Source: Lunularia cruciata
Lineage: Eukaryota > Streptophyta > Marchantiopsida > Lunulariales > Lunulariaceae
Direction: 5' to 3'
DNA: 64,000 nucleotides
Assembly: GCA_948567375.1 (NCBI GenBank)
Contig: OX419761.1
Location: 59,460,501-59,524,500, forward strand
Made by a program: the position numbers and the translations under genes. The notes beneath the pieces are model-generated. The model worked only from the letters and a program-made list of their open reading frames with translations. It searched no databases and was not told the DNA's origin. This document shows, piece after piece, positions 50,660 to 63,149 of the stretch. Positions within the stretch are counted from its first letter, which is position 1. Each line of letters opens with the position of its first letter.

Positions 50660-53600
50660 GGGAAGAGACATGAAAGAAATGACAATTTAATGCTACAAGC
50701 AGGTGAGCTACGTTGTGATAAAAAAGTTATCCTAGGAGCCTGTCTGCCTGACTCCTCGCTTGCACACGAAAAAAATCTACACATTCTGGAGCTTCCCGGA
50801 TCACCATGATACTCCAATCATCCACTAGGGCTAACAGTTGCAAGCTAATATCAGATCCTACCTCTCCCACCACCGCTCCTCGTGTCGACTTAGCCATGTA
50901 TAGATATTAGTACTCGAACTCCTCAAATGATCTCTATACACAACCCACAATTACACGAGTTGTTTAAGCTTTGCATGTACGGCCAAAGATCCCCCTAGAG
51001 ATCCATCTGTCCTGCTCACCCGCCTTGTATACGGCGTACGATATCGATCGAATCTCTAAATCAAAATGCCATTTTAGTACTTAAACAAGTGTCCTGGATG
51101 TTGTGAAGTAGATGTAGTACGTACATGGCATACTCATAGCCAAGGCTTGCATTTGCTTGGAATGATGGATCGCTACAAGTGAGATCTAGAGAGGATTATA
51201 AGCAATAAAGTAAACAAACCCTTATTCCTTTTACAGACCAATAGAGATTTTAGAAGAGTGGTACCTCAACTGACGAATTCTTTGCAACTAGGGTGCACCA
51301 GGTATCTCTGAATGGCGCCTCAAAGGGATGATTGGTTGCAGAACATAATTTAAAATTGCACCTTTAACTTCGTTGGAAAACCTAATTGAGATGTTTTATT
51401 ATTGATCCATTTAGTGAACGGAGGCCTGTACTCAGAGGATTTAGTGTGCAATAAGTCTCCATTCAGCGCTCTCTCTCTCTCTCTCTCGCTCGCCGCGGCA
51501 TTATGACCACTTGTAATCCAGGAATACGGTCAAGTGTTCATCCGAAAGAGGAGGACGTAGACCAAATTTACAGAATAGGACAGTAAATTTCTATATTGTG
51601 ATGAATGATTGATACCATTGACAGTCTGTTGTGCCATGCATGAGAAGTAAAAGTCTTTATGTTTGCAAAACCAATTTGCGGTCAGAGAGGATATGAGATT
51701 TTACTGACTGGTAGTGGTCAAGATATGGTACCGGTGTCATACCTGGGCTGGCCACGTATTGTGTGCACTGAAGAATAAATACCTGGAAGAGTGGTTCCAA
51801 TTTTGCACCTTCTTCAAGATTATAGGTTCGGGTAGTTTGAACAGGTATCCGGAAAGAGCAATCCGTCGGCTAGATTTGAGTACTTCCTTCGAATTCGTGA
51901 AGTCCTATTAAGAAGACACCTCCCAATGAAAGCTGCATTGCTGTTCCTGTTCTTCTAGATGCATATGGTATGTTTCTCTACAGTGGTCTTCGCATTTTTG
52001 CCAAAAGTAGAAAGCATATCCCGAACGAACCTAGCCCCGGTGACACCGCAAAATTGGAAATCAGATGTCAGACAAATAACACATATACACTTCTCAACTA
52101 ACCAAATCAGCTTTTCCTTTATGTCATCATTATCTACAGTTGCAAATATATCAGATTGATTGCCTCTGGATTGCATAAAGGAGGAACATTTTCTCTCAAA
52201 ATTCGATCCTAAGTTTCAAAGTTAGTGCAAATGACGTAGCTCACTTCATAACCCTTCAAGCCACCCTCGGCTACAGTTCCCCTATAAACTGCCTTGCTGC
52301 CCATAGTTATCACGGTCTACAGTTACAATGCCCGTTGACAGTCCTCTGCCAAAGTAGTACTTGACATTTTATGGAAAGGGAGCTTTTGCCGCCCCCAACT
52401 TCCTCTGAAGTAAAATTGGTTCGGTTGTCGTTGCCCTTTAACTCTTGAAGGTAAGGCCCACCCTTGGCCCCGCTACGTTTACAAGTCCTCGTCACTCGCA
52501 TCGACAGTTGTGCACGATGGACAGTTCTGCCCACTTCCGCGGTCGAGACTCACTCCGCTTCCCAAGTTTATCGTTGAAAGGCACCTGGTCTTATAGCTTA
52601 TATACAGTAGGAGTTGACAGTTCTGTCAAACTTGAATGGAGAGATAACCAAAACCAAACAATGCCAAAAGCTGCAGTTGTTTCTGTCGTAGTCTGCATAG
52701 AGACCTCACTCGCTATGCACATTACGTCCCAGTAGTTTGTAGTTTGCAGTTTGTAATCGAATTTAGACTTGTACTGGACAGTACAAGTACTAATATGATC
52801 CCCCTGAAGTCGAAATAGTGGAAACTGAGATCTTCCTTGAATGCCATTCCTGTCTTAGCTTATCTTGACTGTCCTGCCGGCTTGGAGCCCTTGGTGGGAT
52901 AATTTCCCCAAACGTACCATTGAACAGACAGGTTGTACTTTAGGTTGAGGGTTCTGCCAACATTGCATGGAAAGAGCTAAGATCTTCGAGAGTTCCCTAA
53001 GATTTAACTTGCTAAAAGCTCTGGTTAAAATCCAGACCCCGAACTTATCCAGGCTCAAGACAACCCTCTGTTTGGTGGCCAAAAATGTGGTGTGGCCAGA
53101 TAGCCCTGAACGCAGATAAACTCCATATTCAGCAGAGGCACCTTAACCCATCCACTACAGTCCAATCTAGACACCACGCATTCTGCTCTCTCGCGTAAAC
53201 TTGACATAAGTGCCAAGTCTGGAAACCAGTGCAACTTCCTAACTTCCTCTGAAAAGTTCCGATTTGATAGATCTGCTTTGTGAGACTGAAATGACGATGG
53301 GGCCAAAGGGCTACATAGAACAGTGGTCTAGCACCACGATTCTATGCACAGGCCACGTAAATAGTCACGGTCACATCTGCCCACAGTCGCTATTGGTTGG
53401 TGCTCCTGAACCAAATATGTTAAAAAGTGAATTCTTTGATAGAACTTCACTGAGGACAAATCGGTCAATTGTAACTGTTTGGCGGCCAATTTGTAGATGA
53501 GGTAGCCAGGCAGATAGCCCACCAATTTTTGCGCTTCTCTTTAGGCCCACATCTACAGTGGACATACTAACTACTTGCTGAGTACGGACACCATTGCGAC

Positions 53601-56600
53601 ACTAGTGGCAAATGGCAGAACCAGTTGCGTACCGTAGTAGTGGAGAAAGTAAACCCAACCAACTCGCAAGTGAGGTCCATCTCTCGAAACCAATCAGCTG
53701 CTGCATAGCCCAGGGATGACTAAAACACACTGTTCCATGACTTTAGTATACCAAATTCTGTCAGTTGCTTTGATATATTTCGATAGCCATTAGTCCGAAT
53801 ATTAGTATTCGGGAGTGTCACAGGAAATCATGAGCCTTCTTCTTTATCAAAGATGTCTGTCACGGTAGTCGTACTATAACTATCATTACCCGTACAGGTA
53901 TCCGCATAACGTACATAAACGCTACTTACAAAAAGTACACATGATTATGTGATGCATATTAAACATGAGGTAACGTCGTCACGAATGCATCACATGCATT
54001 GGTCCGTGCTACTCCCAACTCCCTTGAATACACTCGAGAAATTTGTGATGCATGGAGATAGCAAAACTATGGAGAATTAACAAAATGCTATATAGAACTA
54101 TTTGGAGTCTCCTATCTCATTGACGTCAGTTCGAAGATAACTGTAGTAAGCACTGGCATAAATTAGAGAAGGCACATACAACAAGTAGCAGCAGTACCAT
54201 ATATACATGATACTTACGGATGACATACTCCACCACCCGTAGTCCATACATGGATCTATTGGTGATTGCCTGTCGAAATTACTCGAGTATATCTACGTTC
54301 GATGGCTACCTTATACAGCTTGAGATACACAACAACTGAAACTAGTTCAGGTTGGATGGCTTTGGTCAGCCTCTCGTCCACATTGTTCTGCCTAGGATCC
54401 TTAATCTTAAGAAGCAGTAGTTTGTGCATTTTTATTTGCAAGGACTCTCGAGTATGGAAACTCATCTGCGTTGAGGGCTTCTCAAGCTCAGATTGCGGGT
54501 ATGATTTGTTTCCTTTTGGCTTGATAGACCTGCAATGCCAATTATGGAAAACTTCTTTTCGACTGAAGCCTTTCTCGAGGAAGAGAACACGAGGTGTCAA
54601 ATACGAGAATTCATTATATCGGTGCTTAAGGTAAGTCTTGCAATTTGACCACGAGCACTGTCACTGTTCAGAGATGGGGTAAATAGCGAATCTAACCATT
54701 TACAATCACTGGGAGCTTTCGAATCCACGCATAATTAGCAAAGTTAAAACCCTCAGTGATACATCAGACATTGATATATTATATATTAGTACAGTTTCAG
54801 ATAATTTAAACTCGTATGTCAATTGCAATAAGTCTAGAAACCTTTTAGTGCTGCTTATGAGCCGATTTGTGCGGAAGACAGTCCTCTGGCCTATATTATA
54901 GTTGGAGATCAACGCATCAAACAGATGTGATCTTTGGTAGGGAACGTCCAGAAGATGGATTCGGATTCGCTGGAGTCAAGCAGTACTAATTTTTTCCTCT
55001 GTCACCGCTGGTGTATAAATTTGAATGAGACATTCAAGAATAGCCTCAGATCGTTTCTACTATAACACCACAGGTGTGGAGTACTGCAGTCAAGAAATAG
55101 ACATTTCCGGTGAACTGACTAACTATAAAGGCCTGCAGATAGGCTTGAGGGGCACCCTATCCTGCCCTTAAGCACGGTGACACATTCATATACCTCAAGG
55201 CAAACAAAATTGTTCAATCCTAAGGCTGATGTCGTAACTCACGTCACTACTCATTTGAAATGATAGCAACATTAGATATCTTGGATCAATCATGTATAAA
55301 GCGAGAATTCCTCCAATCCGAACTCCAGGTCTAAGTTCTTTTGCTAGATAGGGTTTCTGGTGAACGAACTCCTGTTGCGATTGCCAAGGAATGCCAGATG
55401 TACATTCAATTTTGGGACTAATGCCAAGCTGCAAGCTCATCGAATGGATAATATTGACAAATTCATGCAATACTAGCACCAGGCTACTCACTCTGAACAC
55501 TCTTCCACTTCCATTCACGTTAGATACGCACAGGAGCATGTTCTTTCACCTTCTTGCTCGCGCTGGCTACATTTAGCGGTCAACAGAGAAGATGACCACA
55601 AGGATCAGAGAGGACTGCAGGTACCGATCAAGCTACGGTTAAGAACTCAAGTTGCTTGAAGTAGTTCAACTATTTTCTTAGCAACTCCACACAGTGCTAA
55701 AACTGGATAGGTGAGCCCCACCGTGGCAGGCGCTGAAGAAATTCCTCCTCTTTGAAATAAATTTCCCTTCTAGAAACAGCAAGTCGAAGCTGTAGCACAC
55801 CATTGCCAATCATTAGAGATTTGCTAGCTCCTGTAAGTGCGAAGCATGCAGCATGAAGTATCAGGATTGTTAATTATTTCGTCAAAGGTCTTAGACTTGA
55901 GAACCCGGGAAACAGCCAAAAGCTTTCTTTACTGTTCATTAGCAAAAGGGCGCCACAGAAAATAGCTGAATGAGAACATATCCTCATCAGATCCTCAAGT
56001 TGAGACCTATCCCTAGTTCTTCATCTCTCCTCGGCAATTGACCTCGAGTTGATTCGTTTGGCTATTTTATCAATTCTTTAATCCTGCATCCGTGCTCTGT
56101 GATAGTTCAATATCTCTCCTGCCTGAGAGGGAAAGCTTATAATGCAAAGTTTAGGATAGATACTCAAGAGATGCTTGCGTTGAATCCAAACTAATGGTAG
56201 TCCCGCTAACCTACCTCCCTAGTCGAGGCCAACGATGTTCAAGTAACTCATCCCTACAGGTCAATCTACCGGAAGATTTGAACGAAGCACTCTCCTTCCG
56301 TTTCCTCGGTAATTTGAACGATATATTCACTACTGTAAGAAATATACTGGAGAAAGTGTTGAGGAATTTAGTTCCCTGTGATAGTTTGGGGCAGTATTGC
56401 AACAATGGAAATCGTAGGAATATAACTCGCTTTGAAGATAACTCACTAAAGTCCGTTCCAACAGATGAGTACGAACAACAAACCTATTTATTATCTTCAT
56501 TGGTGGAGAAAAAGCTAGTAAGAATGGGAGGAAGTCTTTTGTATACTTCACTCTGTTCCTGTTTGGCAGTTAACAACGAGCTGCTGAGGATAATGCTCCG

Positions 56601-57761
56601 AGAAGCTCAACCTGGAAGTGCCTTCGGCACCTTTATGTTTCCAAGTTAGTCCACAACGTCACGATATCTTGTATGTAATATATATCTGGTGCTTTGTATC
56701 TTAAACAAGAGGCGAGTTTGGAGATGAAGTGGAAGAATTCTTAGTAATGTCTTCCCTTGAGGTTCATAAACGAAGGACAAATACTAGGACTTTACGCACC
56801 ATAAATTGTCAAATGCTCGCTCCTCGTTTGGCAAGGCTATCCGAAAGCTTGGTGCAGAAGCTGAAATCTGTCCCCGATGAAAGCAAATAAAACAAAATTA
56901 TCAGTAACTCACGCTCCTATTGGTCGAGAGCAACAATTTCTCACGGTGGAAATGGAAAAGCTGCTACTGTGCATGTGAATCCCCATATACTCGCGTTTCT
57001 ATTGGACACTTGATGCGGAAGGAAGTAAAGTAGTGGAATTGAAGATTAGTACGAGGGTTACTTTCCAAACTTCATAGTGGGAGCGCCGGGAGACGCTGGC
57101 GACGAGAGGACATCCAAAATGCAGACGAGAAGTGAACTCAGCAGCGTCGCGGCAGGACATATCTGAAAAGCTCTTGGCAAGTTCTAGAGGAAGAAGCGGT
57201 ACACACGTGTCCCCCGCCTCCCGAAAACCGTTCAGCTAACATAAGCGGACTATTACCTTTTCGGGTTCGTCCCCTTCAATCATCAGCGCACGGGCCCAGC
57301 CAGCCCCCCTATGCTCCGCCTGTTTTAGATCTGGCCGGGTCAAATCACCCGGCCATTATACATTTACCTGCTTTCCCTTGTGCATCTCATGTTCATTTGT
57401 GCAAATTTCCTTGTTCATTTGTACATTTCACTGTTCCCTGCTTTTCTTGCACAAAATACTGTACATCCTGCAGGTATGGGCATGAGCACCGAGCGTGTAG
57501 AATGGGTGTGAGGCCGATCCCGCGCGGAGACACGGCGCGGAATTCTTACCGTCGGATTCATCGTATCCTCCGGTAAGTTAGTGTGCATCCCTTGCCGTAG
57601 ACCTGCGCGGGACCGGCTGCGCAACCACACGAAGATTGTCCGTGAACATCGTAGGGAAGTCGATCATATAATGCTTTAGGGTGTGGTAAAATCAAGGCAG
57701 ATATGTATCCATGTTTCCATGTCTAAACTTGGGAAGCGAGCCGCCTCGTTTGCAGATATTT

Positions 57762-57860
57762 TCTCTTCCTGACATTGCATGCAAAGCTCGATTCAATAGC
57801 GGGTTCCGGGTTCAATTTTCATTCTCTCCCTGACATTGCATGCAAAGCGCAATTCAGCAA
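57762..57860. repeat. 61-bp tandem duplication
   Basis: CCTGACATTGCATGCAAAGC occurs at 57768 and 57829, 61 bases apart, with flanking CTCT and AATTCA or GATTCA matching as well. Confidence 0.75.
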
Positions 57861-60800
57861 GGACTTTCAAATTTCGTCCGGATGGAATTGTTACTGGACG
57901 GACGTTTGCACCCATAGATTCAGTTTGCAGTTAGAAGAAATGAGTCATGAAGCTTGTTGCGGAAATTTTCATGATTGCTGAACTCGAGTAATTGGCAAAG
58001 AACCAATTTGACTTTTAAGTCAAGGAACGAGACCCCAAAACTAGCCCACATAAAAGGTCAGGATACACCTCTTAGCACGAACTATAGTCGTACAAAGTCT
58101 ATAGAGACCACATATTGTGCGTCTACGGGGAAAACCGTAGATGCTGAATAGGAAACCCCCCATTGCTTTTGCAAAGCAAGTTTGGATTCACCGCAAGAGT
58201 TTGGTTTCAATTGGGGACTTTAGCATTTGGGAATGGGATGATCACACGTTCTGTATCTGCGGCTAAACGTGTCCGATAACATAATGTATGAAAATTCGAA
58301 CAAAATTGGAGAATGAGAATATACGCTATGCAGGTGACCTTACCCAGCCCGTAAAAGTTTAACGGAAACCCCAATAAAAAGGATGTCGATTGACAGGCTA
58401 ATTGGAACCCTTTAATATCGAAATAAATGATTTAATTGTACGAAATTGTGCTCGGTTGGTGTATGCTTCATCTCTTCGGACACACCAGGACTGTGTTGTC
58501 AACTCCCTTGATTGGTGGCTGATTCACAACTTTTAGTGATATCAAAAACGATCGCGTTTATTTATTACGGACATTCTCGTCCTACATTAACCTGTGACAT
58601 TCCAAGATTCTTCCGATTCAGTATCTAGTGAGACCAATGGCGCTCTGGATATTTATTCCTGGTGAAATTCTTCATATAAAGCAAAGCAGTAGTTGTATGA
58701 TTGTGCGTTCCTTGTAAAAAATTGGATCCTTGCTTGCTGTATCTTATTTTATAATCTCAGATTCTTGCTGCAAGGATCTCATTTCGCCAGTGTGTAGAAG
58801 TTGGATTTTGTTAAAAGATATACCATGACTTATTCATCTAGAGGCTTTTCGGTTTTTCACTATTGCTTCTCAGTGAGTCTGTGTTTACTTCGAGCTCATT
58901 GCACACATCCCCAAACAAAAGAAAACACCATATATGTACGCAATCTTTGTGTAATGTAACGCAAACCTTTTACAGTTTTGTCCATACCTCAGGTGATCCT
59001 CTGCACTCCACGGAATGAGTGAATACGGCATGTGATCTGAAAACGATTAGATGATCTTGAAGCAAATATAGTATCTACCTTTAAAGTCCTTCCTACCGTC
59101 AGTTTTCGTGCAAATTCCATAACGAGAAACTCAATGACACATGCTCCAGCCAACCAGTACGTTACTGCATTCCATGCCCACATGCGGGGCGGTGGAAACA
59201 GAAAGAAGTTCCCAATTTCAAATAGCTTGAGGTCCCTCTTGCATGGAGACATGCAGATATTAGTTGGCTTTCTGAGCTTAGCTGAATTTGACTTGTGCGG
59301 ACTTGTTTTGCTTCTATCAAACAATATAGAGTGCGAATTCCAGTCCGGCTGGAAAGAGGCTACCGTACATACCAGAAATTTCTGATAGCTCTCCGCCTGA
59401 GGCATGGACAAAACCTCTTCACCTCTTCGCTCATCAAAATAAGTCATCGAAAATACTCTGCGGTGGTGCCCATCGACCATCCTGACCATTAGCATCAACT
59501 GTATACAGAACTCAACCATTGTGTGTTTGCATCTAGGTCTCCAACTACTGAAAACGATAATGGTTCCGCTTCATTTGTTCAGTTCATGTGGGCGAGATAG
59601 TCTGGAGTCGATGACGTAGAAGTAAGCGAATCCACCAAACAGTAATCTGCAACCCTCAAAATGCCATAGTCCCATACTTCCTTATGATTTGATTGATACC
59701 AAATTAAATTAAACCTGCAAAGTGGTACCTAAACCGTCCGGACTCATTTGGGGAAAAGGGAGCCAAAAGTATACCCGAAGGAACAAAAGAAAGGAGTACA
59801 AGGCACCGCCCGGCGCAAGAGTGGGGGTTGGGGGGCACAGGGAAGCCCAAGAAGCGCAAGAAGTGGGAGGGGACTCATGGGTTGGTACTGTACAGTGAAC
59901 GAAACCGAGCCAAATAGAATAAGTCCGACGCGATAAAATGGAGTATTGTGCATCAGAGGTGCGCATCAGAGAAGAGCGTGGAAGGAGGGCAGAACCCTAC
60001 GCCGTACGAAGACACAGTAACCAAACCATAGCTGATACAAGTCGTAATCGTAAGGAACCTACTGCTGACCTGTACAGTGTTGTCCTGAGGGTACGGTACA
60101 TACTGTAGGCAGCCAATTACTCCAAATTGAGCAGGAAATAATTGAGACCACGCTAATCAGAAAGAAGAATGTGATATCACATACAGTACAGTATCCCTGA
60201 CAAAGAACCCCCATCTTAAAGGTCGTGAAGCAAATCTAGAGTCAACGGTTGGTATTGTAGAGCCAGTCATCCATCACCGGTAGCCGTAAGAGTGCCCTCT
60301 GCGAACAATACCCTACCGCCGAGGACGTGGCTGAACCCATACCTTAGCGTTATTGACGCGGTGCTGCCCGAAGAGAATGTGGCTTATTTTCATTGGTTGT
60401 TTTAGCTTTCATCCTCGGGTTTAGCACGTCAATTCAACACCATTACATGAACCAACAGTAATACGGATAAATTCTACTCCAGAGTCTACCTGCGAGGACT
60501 GGATGGATACAGTACAGGCAATCTCCTAAATTTGAACCAACTTTACGTCAGCTGTAGACGGTAGATGTATCGGAAACTCTTAAGCTCGGAACGATGAAGC
60601 GGTCGTCTTCAGACACGTCTACCGTTTGAACTTATGAAGGGCACGATGAGGTGAATGGGATTTGGGATGAGTACTAGAAGTCGATCAACGATGAAGACAA
60701 GGGAGGGAACTCGTGAGGTTCGCAAATTAGAGCGAAAGCAATCAGATTCCCAAGGTAGCTAGGCTGGCTTTAGAAAAAATAAAATGGCATTTAAACTCGA

Positions 60801-61078
60801 AGGTGAAGTGTTCTAGGAGAATGATGGGGTCTCTTGCCCCCCGCTTTCAGAATCACGAGGACATGCTGAAGCATTGAGTGTCTAATCTGCAGTTACAAAC
60901 ATGAGACAATGGAATTCTTAGAATTGGGTACATGAAGGACATAGTCAGGGCAAACGGTGACATGCCCGTAGTCCCACCGCACTTCCGTTATCTCGGAAGG
61001 AGGCAGACCTTTGTCGGAAGGAGGCAAGCAATTTAGACGGCGCCTACGTTCGCCGGCGGACGGGCATGTCCAGATGCC

Positions 61079-61108
61079 GGGCCGGTGGGGGCGGGGCCGG
61101 TGGGGGCG
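61079..61108. repeat. Two 15-bp GC-rich direct repeats in the promoter
   Basis: GGGCCGGTGGGGGCG occurs twice in tandem directly upstream of the TATA box of the peptide-precursor gene. GGGGGCG is Sp1-like in animals; in plants GC-rich repeats and GGCCG strings are possible binding sites, but no factor is assigned. Confidence 0.5.
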
Positions 61109-61114
61109 GAAGGA

Positions 61115-61121
61115 TATAAAT
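61115..61121 (+). promoter_or_regulatory. TATA box of the peptide-precursor gene
   Basis: TATAAAT in a GC-rich setting, about 500 bases upstream of the start codon. Transcription would begin near 61145-61155, giving a leader of about 460 bases that is CT/GA-rich. Confidence 0.55.
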
Positions 61122-61145
61122 CAGCGGGAGCGTCAGCTACCAATC

Positions 61146-61390
61146 ATGACAACCTCGGCTTAGCAACAACAAGGCAAGCAGTCGCACACTTCCTTCCGTT
61201 TCTTCCGAGAGAGAGAAAGGCCTGGAGAGAGATAAAGCCAAACACAGTCTTCTGCGTTTCCTTCCTTCGCTTCTTCTTCTCTCCTTCCCTTCAATTGCAA
61301 GAGAGAGAGAGTTCTTTCGTCTCCTCCTTTGCCTTTGACAGCTGCAGACAAAATATGCCTTCTTGTCTCTCTGTCCGTCCGTCCGACTAA
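61146..61390 (+). other. 5' leader with two upstream reading frames
   Basis: If transcription starts near 61145, the leader holds two ATGs before the main one. 61146-61163 codes for five residues; 61355-61390 codes for eleven (MPSCLSVRPSD). No other ATG was seen before 61614. Such frames could damp translation of the peptide precursor. The first depends on the exact transcription start. Confidence 0.4.
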
Positions 61391-61613
61391 CCGAGGCCCC
61401 GACTTTCTTGAACTGAAGGTCCTTTGTTTGCAACAAATACACGAAATCATTCTCCTGTCTAACCGCGAGCTGACTTACGACGCCGACGACTACGACAACG
61501 ACTCCTCCACTGTTCCCCTGCGAGTCAGGAAGGATTGATTGAATATTTTGTGGGGTTTATCTGGCGATAACGTACTCCCCAACCTATCCCCCAATCCCCC
61601 GGTTAAGTTTACA

Positions 61614-62591
61614 ATGAGGACGTCGTGCGTTCTTCTTCTCGTCTTCGCAGCTCTCGCTCTCTCGGCACAATTTGTGCAAGCACGTCCAGGTGCACACCTA
61701 CTTGCCAAAAATTTCTCCTGGATACAACTAACTTAGTCGATCTCTTTATTAGAAATTGTGGGTGGTATTTCATTCGGTGGTCGTCCTAGCGGGACTCTTT
61801 GTCTTTTTTTTTTGACACGACAGCAGGATATTGAGGGAAGTTGGGATATTCGGCCCCGCTGCATGTATCGAAAACCTAAGAGCTCATCAACTCCCTGCAC
61901 ATGTCCAACTTTACGCTTGCATCTGATTTCAGACATTTGGAATTAAAGACTAGAAACTGCATCCCAGTAGGTGTGATGATGCAGGATCCCTAACAGGTTT
62001 ATTCTGGTAATTCTACTTCCGCAGGACGCAGCATACTCGGTCAGGTGCAGGCATCAGACCCCACAGTCGAGGACGACACTGAATCTGTGCACCTTTCTTC
62101 GGGAAAGGCCGATCTCGCTAAGAAAACGGAATTGACTGACCTCCCGGAAACCAAGGTTGGTTGGCATTCCTCACATCATCTGATTACAGCCTGCTTTTAC
62201 TTAGAGAAACCGCTTCTATTTAAGTGTCAAAGTTGCAATTATTCTGTGCAACTATTTGGCTTTACAGCGATTCAGAATGCCTCCAGTTAAATCTGGTGCT
62301 TTTAAATCTTTGTTAGCAGACTTGTCTTCTTAGACGGTTGAATAATGGAAACCGAAACTGCTTAGTCCATTAGATACTGACTGTGTTTATCCCTAACAGA
62401 AATTCGAAGAACCTTTTGAAAGCAATGCGGCTCTGGACACCGAAAATGAATCTCAGAAGAGCGATGAGTTGGCCGAAGACGACGTTGTCTGCACAGAAAT
62501 GGGTTCATGCTACGAGAAACGTCTTCTGACTGCGACCATCGACTACAAGAACGACGGTCCCAACAACCCTATCACTGACCCACCTCACTAA
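61614..62591 (+). CDS. Secreted peptide precursor, PSK-type scaffold with a non-PSK core
   Basis: Three exons (61614-61689, 62025-62155, 62400-62591) with GT-AG introns join in frame to 132 residues. Residues 1-23 form a clear signal peptide (Leu/Val/Ala core ending FVQA). The middle is acidic and variable. The C-terminus has C-x5-C, then ten residues (YEKRLLTATI), then DY, and ends KNDGPNNPITDPPH. In PSK precursors a Cys is followed by ten residues with a basic pair, Leu and Ala (as in LMRRTLVAHT), then DYIYTQ; spacing and residue classes match here. The pentapeptide YIYTQ is absent. The DY and the NP..DP spacing also recall PSY peptides, and a final PP recalls CIF. DY is the usual site of tyrosine sulfation by TPST. 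The product is therefore probably a sulfated extracellular signal of uncertain subfamily. The start at 61614 is the only ATG giving a signal peptide. Confidence 0.75.
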
Positions 62592-63137
62592 TTTGCAGAT
62601 CTGAAGTGGTACATTTACGCTTACGTACCATTTTGAAACTCGAACTTCCATGGAGATGTAGTTGTGGCTCTGGTGTCTGCACATTGATTCATCTCGGTAT
62701 AGAAATTTTTGGCTTATTAAGTTATGTTATCGATTAGGATTCAGGAATGAGTTATGTTGTTCGATCTGTGCCACCGACGGGATCCAACCAAACCAGTGCT
62801 GGGCACTGCTAAACCCCACTTTAGAATCTCTTACGAGGACGCCGGTGTGCTCATTATCAAAGGTTTCTGGCCATTGTGTATCATGTCATGATGTTCCAGC
62901 TGTGTATCACATCCATATCGAAATGGCTATGAAGTTTGCCAATGTCCGCACGTCGTGATCTAGATCACTGGCGACTGTAAATTACCTGCATGTCCCCGAA
63001 CGGACACGCAGGCTACAGTATATAGTTGAGACTGGACAATGTCGTCTCTCTAGATAGCATGCACCATATGTATTTCGAATTTAATCTGCTTTTGTACTCA
63101 GTCAGTACTCCTGTAACGTAAGTCGAGCAAAAATAAA
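62592..63137 (+). terminator. 3' untranslated region and polyadenylation signal of the peptide gene
   Basis: No coding frame continues past the stop at 62591. AATAAA lies at 63132-63137, preceded by T/A-rich sequence, and would give a 3' untranslated region of about 560 bases. Confidence 0.45.
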
Positions 63138-63149
63138 GTGCGGTGATAT

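Noticed and set aside
56194-56649. 151-codon plus-strand open frame
   Set aside because: Composition is protein-like in its middle, but no family is recognised and no flanking exons were found.
58989-59519. 176-codon minus-strand open frame with a hydrophobic stretch
   Set aside because: No recognised family, and the opposite strand is open over much of it; not enough to call a gene.
61539-61613. N-terminal extension of the peptide precursor
   Set aside because: The extension begins at TTG, not ATG, and would place a polar segment before the signal peptide.
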